64,000 nt of DNA from Pseudomonadota bacterium (GCA_018242365.1 JAFECB010000017.1:186001-250000), one strand, 5' to 3'. Positions 1 through 8,581 are shown, counted from the stretch's first letter. The notes: a model not told the origin generated them from the letters alone. Translations and numbers: made by a program.

Positions 1-1352
1 GCATAGGCGGTGCCTTCGTCCATGCCCGGCAGGTCCAACAGGTCCTGCGCCGGCTGGTTCTCCTCCAGCCCCTCCTCCACCGCCAGCGCGTCATGCAGCA
101 ACGCATCGCGGGCGCGCGAGCGCAATTCCTCGACGATGTCCTCGTCGAAGTCCTCGACCGCCAGCAATTCGGCGACCGGCACGTAGGCGACTTCCTCGAC
201 CGTGCTGAAGCCTTCGCCCACCAGGATGCCGGCGATTTCCTCGTCGACTTCGAGCTTCTCCATGAACAACGCCTTCGCCGCCGCCTGTTCGGATTCGGAC
301 TTGGCGCGCACCTGGTCGGCGGTCATCACGTTGAGCTGCCAGCCGGTCATGCGGCTGGCCAGGCGCACGTTCTGGCCGCCACGACCAATCGCCTTGGCGA
401 GGTTTTCCTCGGCCACCGCGAGATCCATCGAATGCTTGTCTTCGTCGACCACGATGGATTGCACTTCGGCCGGCGCCATCGCATTGATCACGTACTGCGC
501 CGGGTTGTCGCTCCACAGGATGATGTCGACGCGCTCGCCATTGAGCTCGTTGGTCACCGCCTGCACACGCGAGCCGCGCATGCCGATGCAGGCACCGATC
601 GGGTCGGTGCGGTTGTCGTGCGCCAGCACCGCGATCTTGGCGCGGTCGCCCGGATCGCGCGCGCAGGCCTTGATCGACACCAGGCCCTGGCCGACTTCCG
701 GCACCTCCAGCTTGAACAGCTCCATCATGAACTCGGGCGCGGCGCGGCTGATGAACAGTTGCGGGCCACGCGGCTCGCTGCGGACGTCGAACAGGTAGCC
801 GCGCACGCGGTCACCGGTGCGCAGCACGTCGCGCGGAATGCCCTTGTCCTTGGCGATGATGGCCTCGGCATTGCCGCCGAGGTCCACGTAGATGTTGCCG
901 CGCTCGGCGCGCTTGACCACGCCGGTGACCAGCTCGCCAACGCGATCCTTCCACGCATCGACCACCTGCGCGCGCTCGGCTTCGCGTACGCGCTGCACGA
1001 TGACCTGCTTGGCGGCCTGCGCGGCGATGCGCCCGAATTCGGGGTTCTCGATCTGCTCTTCGATGTAGTCGCCGATCTCGGCGTCCTCGCTCTCGTCGAC
1101 CGCATCCATCAGGCGCAGCTGGCGGTCCGGCGATTCCATCACCACGTCGTCGGCCACCACTTCCCAGCGGCGGAAGGTTTCGTAGCTGCCGTCCTTGGGA
1201 TCGATCTGGACGCGGATCAACACGTCCTGCTCGGCATAGCGCTTCTTCGCCGCCGACGCCAGCGCCGCTTCCATCGCTTCGAGGATCACCGTCTCCGGGA
1301 CGCCCTTCTCGGCGGCGACCGCATCGACGACCTGCAACAGTTCCTTGCTCAT
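1..1352 (-). CDS. nusA: Transcription termination/antitermination factor NusA (3' part outside window)
   Basis: NusA binds RNA polymerase and nascent RNA and controls pausing, termination and antitermination in the cytoplasm. The ATG reads MSKELLQVVDAVAAEKGVP, the usual NusA start. The N-terminal polymerase-binding domain is followed by an S1 domain (VGELVTGVVKRAERGNIYVDLGG) and KH domains (DPIGACIGMRGSRV, then AKAIGRGGQNVRLASRMTGW). An acidic helix-hairpin-helix repeat (MEKLEVDEEIAGILVGEGF) is still open at the window edge, so about 450 codons are visible and the extreme C-terminus is missing. It lies 6 nt downstream of rimP in the classical tRNA-rimP-nusA operon. Confidence 0.97.
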   Translation of the reverse strand, partial: MSKELLQVVDAVAAEKGVPETVILEAMEAALASAAKKRYAEQDVLIRVQIDPKDGSYETFRRWEVVADDVVMESPDRQLRLMDAVDESEDAEIGDYIEEQIENPEFGRIAAQAAKQVIVQRVREAERAQVVDAWKDRVGELVTGVVKRAERGNIYVDLGGNAEAIIAKDKGIPRDVLRTGDRVRGYLFDVRSEPRGPQLFISRAAPEFMMELFKLEVPEVGQGLVSIKACARDPGDRAKIAVLAHDNRTDPIGACIGMRGSRVQAVTNELNGERVDIILWSDNPAQYVINAMAPAEVQSIVVDEDKHSMDLAVAEENLAKAIGRGGQNVRLASRMTGWQLNVMTADQVRAKSESEQAAAKALFMEKLEVDEEIAGILVGEGFSTVEEVAYVPVAELLAVEDFDEDIVEELRSRARDALLHDALAVEEGLEENQPAQDLLDLPGMDEGTAY

Positions 1353-1358
1353 GCCCGC

Positions 1359-1991
1359 TTACTCCGCATCGTGCGGCTCATCGGCCGCCGGGTGGTTGGT
1401 TGGATTCTTGTTCGCCGCGGGTGACTTGCCCGCCACGTCCTTCTTCTTGTTCGACTTCTGCTTGCCCGGACGCGCGTCGCGTCCGGAGTTGTCGCGTGCC
1501 GGTGCCAGGCCCAAGGCAATCCAGTCCGGCACCAGCTTGGCTTTCTCGATGTTGTCCGCCGCCACGGCAAGCTCGTTGCCATCGACGCCGAACGTGATCG
1601 TCGGCCCCTCTACCCGCAGGATCTCGCCCTGCAAGCGGCGGCGCCCGTCCTGCGGCAGCTTCAGCGTGACCTTGGCGGCATCACCGACGAAACGCGCGAA
1701 CTGCGCAGCGGTGAACAGCGGGCGGTCGAGTCCCGGCGACGACACCTCCAGCGTGTAGGCCGCGCTGATCGGGTCTTCGACGTCGAGCTGGGCCGAGACT
1801 TCGCGACTGACCGACTCGCATTCGTCGATCCCGACCGACCGCGAAGCCGCCTCGTCCGCGGGCACGTCGATGTACAGGCGCAGCGTCGCACCGCCGGGTG
1901 CGGTGAGGTATTCGGCACCGAGCAGATCCAGCCCGAGGGCCGCCACCGTCGGCGTCAACAGTGCAACGATTTCGCTTGCCTTGTCCGTCAC
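1359..1991 (-). CDS. rimP: Ribosome maturation factor RimP
   Basis: RimP assists maturation of the 30S subunit. I chose the GTG at 1991 (reads [20 protein letters not shown]), because the open frame upstream runs through a terminator-like hairpin and encodes nothing RimP-like; this gives 210 residues. The RimP N-domain ([52 protein letters not shown]) and the SH3-like C-domain ([22 protein letters not shown]) are complete. RimP is usually about 150 residues; here a Lys/Arg/Ala-rich tail of about 45 residues follows ([17 protein letters not shown]), probably disordered. Its stop lies 6 nt before the nusA start, so the two are co-transcribed. Confidence 0.93.
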   Translation of the reverse strand: MTDKASEIVALLTPTVAALGLDLLGAEYLTAPGGATLRLYIDVPADEAASRSVGIDECESVSREVSAQLDVEDPISAAYTLEVSSPGLDRPLFTAAQFARFVGDAAKVTLKLPQDGRRRLQGEILRVEGPTITFGVDGNELAVAADNIEKAKLVPDWIALGLAPARDNSGRDARPGKQKSNKKKDVAGKSPAANKNPTNHPAADEPHDAE

Positions 1992-2041
1992 GTCCAGCCT
2001 GTTCCTGAGCTTGGCGAAGCGCGAGCGCGTCGCCGGAAAAC

Positions 2042-2066
2042 AAAAAAGGACCCGATGGGCCCTTTT
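2042..2066 (-). terminator. Terminator-like hairpin between initiator tRNA and rimP
   Basis: Read on the minus strand, AAAAGGGCCC and GGGTCCTTTT form a 10-bp stem (one G-U pair) around a 3-nt loop, followed by a run of six T. This is a good intrinsic terminator between the tRNA 3' end and the rimP start. It probably releases most tRNA transcripts while allowing read-through into rimP-nusA. Because NusA itself acts at such hairpins, autoregulation is possible but is inference. Confidence 0.75.
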
Positions 2067-2143
2067 CCGATGACGCTGGATGCGAAGGCCTGGAGACGCC
2101 TTCACGAGCCCGAGTCCGATGTTGAACATCCAACATTGAAACT

Positions 2144-2220
2144 TGGTAGCGGGGGCAGGATTTGAACCTGCGACCTTCGGGTTATGAGCCCGACGAGCTG
2201 CCAGACTGCTCCACCCCGCA
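2144..2220 (-). tRNA. Initiator tRNA-Met (CAT)
   Basis: A 77-nt cloverleaf with anticodon CAT and encoded CCA. The anticodon stem carries three consecutive G-C pairs (TCGGG/CCCGA), the hallmark of initiator tRNA. The acceptor 1:72 position is unpaired, as expected for an initiator, but the bases are T1 and T72 rather than the C1/A72 of E. coli. It is the promoter-proximal gene of the rimP-nusA operon. Confidence 0.95.
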
Positions 2221-2232
2221 GCAGAGCCGCCT

Positions 2233-2261
2233 ACTATATTGAGTCAGCTTTCCCAATGCAA
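2233..2261 (-). promoter_or_regulatory. Sigma70-type promoter for tRNA-fMet-rimP-nusA
   Basis: On the minus strand a -35 box TTGCAT (2256-2261) is separated by exactly 17 nt from a -10 box TATAGT (2233-2238). The predicted start point falls a few bases upstream of the tRNA 5' end at 2220, so the leader would be very short. Confidence 0.75.
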
Positions 2262-2431
2262 CATGCGATGTGCAACTGACTGAAATAGCGTGAACCCAAG
2301 TGTAACGCTGAAGCTCGGTTTTCGTTCTGTCGCATGCACGACATATCGGGCAACTGGCCCCGGTACCCGAAAAGTGCTATTTCTCACGCCAAGGCGGGCA
2401 TGGTGCCTGCACGGATACATGGAGATTGGTC

Positions 2432-3583
2432 ATGGGTCTCATTCAAGCAGTGAAAGGTGCGGTCGGCGGCATGCTGGGCGACCAGTGGAAAGACTTCTAC
2501 ACGGTCCCGGACAACCTGCCCTCGACGGCGGCGCTGTTCTCTGCGGTTCCTCGTGGCACCAATGCCGGTCGCGGTTCCAATACGCATGCGTCGTCGAACA
2601 TCATCACCAACGGCTCGAAGATCGTGGTGCCGGAGGGCTACGGCCTGCTGCTGTTCCAGGACGGCAAGATCACCGGCCTCGCCGCCGAGGCAGGCGGTTA
2701 CGAGTGGCGTTCGGATGACATCAATTCGAAGTCGATCTTCTCCGGCGACGGCCTGCTCGATCCGCTGGTCAAGCAGAGCTGGGAGCGCTTCAAGTTCGGT
2801 GGCCAGCCCGGCGCGCAGCAGATGGCGATCTTCGTCTCGCTGAAGGAATTGCCGGACAACCGCTTCGGCACCCAGTCCGAGATCTACTGGGACGACGGCT
2901 TCCTGAACACCCAGGTCGGCGCGGTGACGCGCGGCACCTACACGTTGAAGATCGTCGATCCGATCCTGTTCGTGAAGAACTTCGTCCCGGCCACCTACCT
3001 GCAGCCGGGCCAGGTCTTCGACTTCACCGACATCGACAACGCCGCCGCCAGCCAGCTGTTCAATGAGGTGGTGGGCTCGCTGGCACCGGCCTTCAGTGCG
3101 TATACCAACGATCCGAGCAAGGGCAACCGCATCAGCAAGATCCAGATGGATTCGCTGGGCTTCGCCAAGAGCCTGTCGGAGGCGGTCGAAAACGGCTACC
3201 AGTGGAAGTCCGATCGCGGCCTCGCCATCGTCAAGACCGCGATCATCTCGATCGAGTACGACGCCAACACCAAGGAACTGCTCAAGACCGTGCAGCGCGC
3301 CGATGCACTGGCCGGTGCACGCGGCAATTCCAACCTGCAGGCCAGCGTTGCCCAGGGCTTCCAGTCCGCGGGCGAGAACGGCGGCGCGGCCGGCATCATG
3401 GGGCTGGGCATCGCCGGTGGTGCCATCGGTGGCCTCGGCAGCCTGCAGCAGCCGGTTGCACCGCCCGCGCCGCCTGCGGATGATCCGATCGCCAAGCTGA
3501 AGAAGGCCAAGGAAATGCTCGACCTCGGCCTGATCACCCAAGCCGATTACGACGCGATGAAAGCCAAGGCACTGGGCCTGTAA
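2432..3583 (+). CDS. SPFH-domain protein with C-terminal SHOCT domain (YdjI-like, 'virion core protein' family)
   Basis: Start is the ATG at 2432 (MGLIQAVKGAVGGMLGDQW), with GGAG 7 nt upstream, giving 383 residues. Residues about 45-280 match the bacterial SPFH/'virion core protein' family: VPEGYGLLLFQDGKI, then a beta-rich segment, then a helical stretch. A Gly/Ala/Pro linker (about 300-348) leads to a C-terminal SHOCT motif (DPIAKLKKAKEMLDLGLIT). There is no membrane segment of its own, so peripheral recruitment to the membrane is likely. In B. subtilis the related YdjI is recruited by the membrane proteins YdjG and YdjH, and the next two genes fit those roles. Function here is inferred from that parallel. 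Confidence 0.8.
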   Translation: MGLIQAVKGAVGGMLGDQWKDFYTVPDNLPSTAALFSAVPRGTNAGRGSNTHASSNIITNGSKIVVPEGYGLLLFQDGKITGLAAEAGGYEWRSDDINSKSIFSGDGLLDPLVKQSWERFKFGGQPGAQQMAIFVSLKELPDNRFGTQSEIYWDDGFLNTQVGAVTRGTYTLKIVDPILFVKNFVPATYLQPGQVFDFTDIDNAAASQLFNEVVGSLAPAFSAYTNDPSKGNRISKIQMDSLGFAKSLSEAVENGYQWKSDRGLAIVKTAIISIEYDANTKELLKTVQRADALAGARGNSNLQASVAQGFQSAGENGGAAGIMGLGIAGGAIGGLGSLQQPVAPPAPPADDPIAKLKKAKEMLDLGLITQADYDAMKAKALGL

Positions 3584-3606
3584 TCCTTTCGAGGGCATTT
3601 CCCGCC

Positions 3607-4929
3607 ATGTCCAGCGCCAATACGCCACCGCCACTGCTGCCCAGCGGCAGTGGCTCGCCACCGCCGTTGCCCACCGGTCCCGGCTCGCCGCGCGACGTGC
3701 CGCCGCCGCCCGGCAGTTTCCCGATCGACCCGGACACCCTGCCCGGACCACTCCGTGACGAGATCAAGGCCCCTGATCCGGTGGCCATCGACACATCCTC
3801 GGATGAGCTCAAGGACGGGCTCAACCAGTGCCCGAAATGCGGCTCCACCGATATCAAGCAGCGCCCGGGCACCGACAAGCTGATCTGCCTGTTCTGTCGC
3901 CACGAATGGGAAGCCCAGCGGATCGAGGAGGAATTCGGCCTCGGCGAGGGCCTCGATCAGCTCGAAGGCACGATCATCGCCTCCGGCGCCAAGGACATCG
4001 CCGCCGATTCCTCGGCGATGATGACCTTCAAGTGCACCGGCTGCGGCGCCGAGGTCACGGTCAATACCGAAAACGCGATGACCGCGCGCTGCCATTGGTG
4101 TCGGCATGTGCTGGGCGTCAACGAACAGATCGCCAACGGCGCGGTGCCTGATGCGGTGCTGCCCTTCCACATCAAGAAGGACGACGCGATTGCCCGCATC
4201 CGCCAGTTCGTCGGCAAGCGGCAATTCTTCGCGCTGAAGGAATTCAAGCAGCAGTTCACGCCGGAAAATGTCGTTGGCGTCTACCTGCCGTACATGATCG
4301 TCGACAGCAAGGCCAGTTCCGACCTCGAAGGCCACGGCGAGATCAAGACCCGCGAGTACCAACGCGGCAGCGACAACAACAAGACCACCTATTACGACGC
4401 CGATGTCTACCAGGTGGAGCGGCATGTCGACTTCACCGTCGACGACCTGCCGCTGGAATCCTCGGCCAACCGCGGCAACCTCGATACCCGCGTCAACACC
4501 AACAACATCATCAACACGATCCTGCCGTTCGACACCAAGAACGCGGCCAAGTGGAATGCGTCCTACCTGGTCGGCTTCAGTTCGGAAAAGCGCGACCTCG
4601 ACGTGGAGCAGTTGCGCCCGCATCTGGAGGATCAGTTGCTGTCGATCGCCCGCAGTGAAGTCGAGGCATCGGTCGGCATGTACGACCGCGGCGTGCGTTG
4701 GGAACGCGAATACCTCAAGGTCCACGGCTCCCGCTGGGTCGCGATGTACCTGCCGGTGTGGCTGTATTCCTACCAGCAGCCCGGCACCAAGATGCTGCAC
4801 TACATCGCGGTCAACGGCCGCACCGGCGAGACCATGGGCAGCATCCCGATCCAGAAATGGAAGCTGCTGCTGGTCGCGCTGACCCTCGGCACCATCCTCG
4901 AAACCCTTGCCATCTGGATCGTGAGCTGA
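3607..4929 (+). CDS. Zinc-ribbon, single-pass membrane protein (YdjG-like)
   Basis: Protein of 440 residues. The first 50 residues are Pro/Ser/Gly-rich. Two zinc-ribbon modules follow: CPKCGS...CLFCRHEW at about 77-103 and CTGCG...CHWCRHV at about 143-167. A long conserved globular domain (about 180-410) precedes one C-terminal membrane helix (LLLVALTLGTILETLAIWIV). Such proteins are often mislabelled as primosomal protein N' or TFIIB-like; no helicase motif is present. It begins 23 nt after the SPFH gene and is followed 2 nt later by a small membrane-protein gene, so the three are probably one transcript. By analogy with B. subtilis YdjG it would dock the SPFH protein at the membrane. Confidence 0.75.
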   Translation: MSSANTPPPLLPSGSGSPPPLPTGPGSPRDVPPPPGSFPIDPDTLPGPLRDEIKAPDPVAIDTSSDELKDGLNQCPKCGSTDIKQRPGTDKLICLFCRHEWEAQRIEEEFGLGEGLDQLEGTIIASGAKDIAADSSAMMTFKCTGCGAEVTVNTENAMTARCHWCRHVLGVNEQIANGAVPDAVLPFHIKKDDAIARIRQFVGKRQFFALKEFKQQFTPENVVGVYLPYMIVDSKASSDLEGHGEIKTREYQRGSDNNKTTYYDADVYQVERHVDFTVDDLPLESSANRGNLDTRVNTNNIINTILPFDTKNAAKWNASYLVGFSSEKRDLDVEQLRPHLEDQLLSIARSEVEASVGMYDRGVRWEREYLKVHGSRWVAMYLPVWLYSYQQPGTKMLHYIAVNGRTGETMGSIPIQKWKLLLVALTLGTILETLAIWIVS

Positions 4930-4931
4930 CC

Positions 4932-5198
4932 ATGAGCGACCACGGTGCATTCCTGCTGTTGCTCGGCCCCGCTGGCGGCGCCGGCTTCTACTGGGCGATG
5001 TATCGGTATTACCGCAATACCGATAAATCGCACAACTTCGAACACGAGACCGCGATCCAGTCGCAGCCGGTGACCGGCGACGAGAAGGATTTCAAGGACG
5101 GCGAAACCCTGGAGACGCGGGACCCGCGCATCAAGGGCGACAACGTGCGCCAGTACCGGCAGCGGGTGGAGCGGATCCCGGACGACAACAGCAGTTGA
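4932..5198 (+). CDS. Small membrane protein, third gene of the SPFH module
   Basis: An 88-residue protein starting at the ATG 2 nt after the preceding stop. The N-terminus holds one hydrophobic segment (FLLLLGPAGGAGFYWAMY), followed by a charged, hydrophilic tail (ETRDPRIKGDNVRQYRQRVE). No catalytic motif is visible. Its tight spacing suggests it is translated with the zinc-ribbon gene and may be a structural partner, a short counterpart of B. subtilis YdjH. I do not recognise a named family with confidence. Confidence 0.65.
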   Translation: MSDHGAFLLLLGPAGGAGFYWAMYRYYRNTDKSHNFEHETAIQSQPVTGDEKDFKDGETLETRDPRIKGDNVRQYRQRVERIPDDNSS

Positions 5199-5397
5199 CG
5201 GCTAACGCGGGCGTCCGGCAGCCGGCCAAGTCGGCTGAATAGTTCGATGTCGAAAACCGACGCAAGCATGCAGCGAATGCAGGGCCGGGACGGCGTAGGC
5301 AACGCTCCCGCACACTTGTCTGCCACAGACAGTGCAAGACGTATTACAGTCGCAACCTGAGGCGACGCGCAGCGGCGCACGCTGCGACCCACCGACG

Positions 5398-6999
5398 ATG
5401 ACAGGCACCCGCATGCCCGCTTTCATCCGGAAACCCTCCAGCCCGTTGCTGTCACCCCCCGTCCTGCTGGCGATCGCCCTGCCAATACTGGTGGCACTTA
5501 TCGTGGCGCATTGGGCCAGCATGCAGCGGATGGATGACGTGAGTTCGCAGATGGCGCACCGGATCCTGATGCAGGCGGACAGAATCCGGATCGAAATGAG
5601 CCAGGCCAACCGGGCGTCCCATCCGACCGCCGGGCAAGACCCCTGCAGCCCGCAAGGCATTCAGTTGATGCGCGGGGCCTTGCTGCATGCCGACACCTTG
5701 GCCGACGTGGGCTATGTTCGCGATGACCAACTGCTGTGCTCCGCCTTGGGCCAACAAGACTTGCCCATCGGCAAGCCCGCATATACCAGCCTCAACGGTT
5801 TCATCATCCGCAATGTCGTGCATCTTCCGATTGCGCAGGATGTCACCCTGCTTGCGACCACGGATCCGGTGACCGGGATTTCGATGTTCACCCATCCGGC
5901 GCAGGTCATGGACATCATCCCCGATGGCGAACCTTGGTCGGCAGCCGTCGTTGGGACTGGTCCAGATGGTGCCGTATTGGCCAGTCGCGGCAGGTTCGAT
6001 CCGGAATGGTTGAAACATCCTGCATCCGGTTATTCCGGGGTGTTCTTGCACAAGCGGCACATCGTCGCGTGGGAGCGCTCCAGGAGAGGTGCCTACACCG
6101 TTTTTGCTGCCATGCCAAACGCAATGTGGGCACCCGTGGTGTTCCAGAGCACGCTGCTTGCATTGGCGCTCGGCCTGGTCGCAAGCCTGCTTCTGGTATT
6201 TGCCGTCAGGCGCATGGCACTGCGCAATACCAGCTTGCGCTACCTGTTGAAACAAGCGATCAAGCAGGGCGAGTTGTCAGTGGCGTATCAACCCGTGGTG
6301 GAACTCGCCAGCGGCCGCTGGGTCGGCGCGGAGGCCCTCATGCGCTGGCATCGTCCACGTGGTGAATCCATCAGCCCCGACATCTTCATTCCGATCGCGG
6401 AGGAATCCGGCTTGATGCCGGCACTCGGGGAACACCTGCTGCGCACGATCGAACGCGAGACCACTCCCCTGTTCACCCGCTATCCGGACTTCCAACTCGC
6501 CCTGAACTTCAGCGCGGAGGATCTGTGCGCCAGCGGTTTTCCGGCACGCCTCAAGCTCGCCAGTGATCGCACTGGCGCCAAGCCCCGGAACTTGCATGTC
6601 GAAGTCACCGAGCGCGTATTCATGCACCTGGACGATGCGGCCCCGATCATCGCCAGCTTGCAGGGCATCGGCATCAGCGTCGTGATCGATGACTTCGGTA
6701 CCGGCTACTCCAGCCTGTCCTACCTGACCCACCTGCAATTCGACTGGCTGAAGATCGACAAGAGCTTCGTCGGCACGGTGGAAACCGGCGCGGTCACCAG
6801 CAAGATCGTCGACCACATCATCGCGATGTCGAAATCCCTCGGCATCCAGATGATCGCCGAAGGCGTGGAAACCCAGATGCAGGCCGACTACCTGCGCGAG
6901 CATGGCGTGCAATACGCGCAAGGCTGGCTGTATGCCAAGGCGATGCCGATCACCGAACTGCTGGATCGGATGCCGCCGCGCCGGATGCAGTCGGGCTGA
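5398..6999 (+). CDS. Cyclic-di-GMP phosphodiesterase, CSS-motif sensor plus EAL domain
   Basis: Membrane-bound EAL enzyme that should hydrolyse c-di-GMP to pGpG. From the ATG at 5398 it has 533 residues; ATG 5413 and GTG 5332 are alternatives, none with a strong ribosome site. A first membrane helix (about 20-42) and a second (about 247-270) enclose a periplasmic domain with the paired cysteines DPCSPQG and LLCSALG, typical of the CSS sensor of E. coli PdeC. The EAL domain keeps its catalytic set: EAL (312-314), LALNFS, EVTERVF, DDFGTGYSS (431-439), LKIDKSF and IAEGVET, so it is predicted active. Activity may respond to periplasmic redox state through the cysteine pair, as known for PdeC. Confidence 0.9.
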   Translation: MTGTRMPAFIRKPSSPLLSPPVLLAIALPILVALIVAHWASMQRMDDVSSQMAHRILMQADRIRIEMSQANRASHPTAGQDPCSPQGIQLMRGALLHADTLADVGYVRDDQLLCSALGQQDLPIGKPAYTSLNGFIIRNVVHLPIAQDVTLLATTDPVTGISMFTHPAQVMDIIPDGEPWSAAVVGTGPDGAVLASRGRFDPEWLKHPASGYSGVFLHKRHIVAWERSRRGAYTVFAAMPNAMWAPVVFQSTLLALALGLVASLLLVFAVRRMALRNTSLRYLLKQAIKQGELSVAYQPVVELASGRWVGAEALMRWHRPRGESISPDIFIPIAEESGLMPALGEHLLRTIERETTPLFTRYPDFQLALNFSAEDLCASGFPARLKLASDRTGAKPRNLHVEVTERVFMHLDDAAPIIASLQGIGISVVIDDFGTGYSSLSYLTHLQFDWLKIDKSFVGTVETGAVTSKIVDHIIAMSKSLGIQMIAEGVETQMQADYLREHGVQYAQGWLYAKAMPITELLDRMPPRRMQSG

Positions 7000-7024
7000 T
7001 ATTGGCTGGGCGGAGCCTGCCGCC

Positions 7025-7924
7025 TCAGTACCGATCCAGATCCTGCGCCACGATCACCGGCCCCTTGTAGCCCCCTGCACGGATACCGGCCAGCAATTCC
7101 GCATCATCGTTGCCGTGGCGGACGATGTGGTGCAGCACCAGCCGCTTCGGCTTGGCCAATGCCGCAATCACGCCCAACTCAAGGTCCGAGGTATGGAACT
7201 CGCCCATGTAGGTCGGCCAGACCTCACCGCCGATGCGTAGCTCCGGCAAGGCTTGGGTGTGGGGATAGACCTCGTGCACCAGCAGGTCCACGCCACGGCT
7301 GGCCTCGACGATGGCTTCGGTGGGCCGGGTATCACCGGAAATCACGATGGAGCGATCCGGTGTGTCGATGCGAAAGCCATAGGCCTGTTTCCAGCAGCCA
7401 TGTTCGACCGGGATGGCGGTGACGCGAACGCCGTCCTTGTCGTACACCAGTCCGCTATCGAACTCGTGCACGTCCACCTTGTAACCGGTGGTTGTCTGCC
7501 GCTCCAGCCCCTCGATGCGCACATGGATGTCCTCGTCCCACGCAGCGAGGATGTGTTTGGTCATCTTCTTCAAGCCACGCGGTCCGTAGGCCTGCAATTT
7601 GTCGCGCCGGCCCATCACCCAACTGGTCAGGATCAGGTCGGGGTAGCCGAGGGTGTGATCGCTGTGCAGATGGGTGATGAAGACCGCCTCCGGCCCACGG
7701 ATCGACAGACCCGCCGCGGCCATTCGGCGCATGACGCCGGCACCGGCGTCGAACAGGAACACCCGCCCATCGAACACCACCGCAGTCGCCGGCCCGAAGC
7801 AGGCCGGGTCCGGCCGTGGCATGCCGGTGCCCAGCATCACCAAGCTGGTCGCATTCGGCTTGCGCGCGGCGGCGCGCTTGAGTGCGGAGCTGCGGTATTT
7901 CTCGGGCAAGGGTTTCGAGGGCAT
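7025..7924 (-). CDS. Metallo-beta-lactamase-fold hydrolase (RNase Z/arylsulfatase-like)
   Basis: About 299 residues from the ATG at 7924; the frame stays open upstream to 8128 but that part looks non-coding. The zinc-binding motif HLHSDH is present, followed by VEHGCW, an aspartate in VISGDTRP and a late histidine in GEFHTSDLEL, which is the ligand set of the MBL superfamily. The opening VMLGTGMPRPDPACFGPATAVV resembles RNase Z/ElaC-like and arylsulfatase-like members. Substrate is unknown. It is convergent with the EAL gene, separated by 25 nt, and no operon partner is obvious. Confidence 0.85.
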   Translation of the reverse strand: MPSKPLPEKYRSSALKRAAARKPNATSLVMLGTGMPRPDPACFGPATAVVFDGRVFLFDAGAGVMRRMAAAGLSIRGPEAVFITHLHSDHTLGYPDLILTSWVMGRRDKLQAYGPRGLKKMTKHILAAWDEDIHVRIEGLERQTTTGYKVDVHEFDSGLVYDKDGVRVTAIPVEHGCWKQAYGFRIDTPDRSIVISGDTRPTEAIVEASRGVDLLVHEVYPHTQALPELRIGGEVWPTYMGEFHTSDLELGVIAALAKPKRLVLHHIVRHGNDDAELLAGIRAGGYKGPVIVAQDLDRY

Positions 7925-8124
7925 GGGGGGCGGGCAAGCGCGTCGTGTCTGCTCGAATGAAAGCACACTCGCTCGGACCGAACCATCAATGAAGCAAGAT
8001 ATCGCTACCGTCCAACGTCGGATCGTGGACGAGATCAGTACCACGCGCTGAACGGGGGTGAACCACGGGCAGCCTCGCCCCCGTATCGGAGCGCGTCCGC
8101 CACTCCTGCCGCCCTGCGTCGTCG

Positions 8125-8424
8125 TCAATCCAGCTGCCGGAGCCTGCCTGCGGCGTTCGTCGCAGCCGTCTTCAGTGCATTGGCGTACACCTTGCGGAAC
8201 TGACCCGCCTCCTGTGCGGCAGTTTCAAGCCCGTGGATGTAGGCGGTGAGCAAGTCCTTGGCATTGTGCTGATGGCCGAGGTCGTCGATCGTCCGGGCGA
8301 CGGCATCGCGCAGGTGGAAGTCGACGTTGGCACCGGTCTCGGCCTCCTTGGCGAGATCGATGACCCGCAGGACATGGGGAGTGATCAATCCGACGATGGT
8401 GACGCGCATGTGTTCGACCTGCAT
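8125..8424 (-). CDS. Hypothetical small protein
   Basis: A 99-residue frame (MQVEHMRVTIVGLITPHVLR...) with ordinary amino-acid composition and mixed alpha/beta character (VITPHVLRVIDLAKEAE; DAVARTIDDLGHQ). A second ATG lies at 8409. No good ribosome site precedes either start and I recognise no family. The opposite-strand frames here look less protein-like. It could be a real orphan gene or a chance frame in GC-rich DNA. Confidence 0.45.
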   Translation of the reverse strand: MQVEHMRVTIVGLITPHVLRVIDLAKEAETGANVDFHLRDAVARTIDDLGHQHNAKDLLTAYIHGLETAAQEAGQFRKVYANALKTAATNAAGRLRQLD

Positions 8425-8581
8425 GGACTCGTACCGGGAAGATAGCCGAAAACGGGGTCAGGGAACATTTGCGATCGACCGCTTCCCATGCAACCAAATC
8501 ACTATCGGAAGAGGTCGTGCTTTTCAACAATCAACTGCCATTCGGGTGAACCGTGGACACTCTCGACCTCGAAACCCGCCC

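Noticed and set aside
93-1424. Long plus-strand open frame opposite nusA
   Set aside because: It is the GC-rich antisense shadow of nusA, rich in His/Arg/Leu/Ala, with no family motif.
2432-3583. Prophage or 'virion core' interpretation of the SPFH gene
   Set aside because: The database name is historical; there are no phage structural, integrase or lysis genes nearby.
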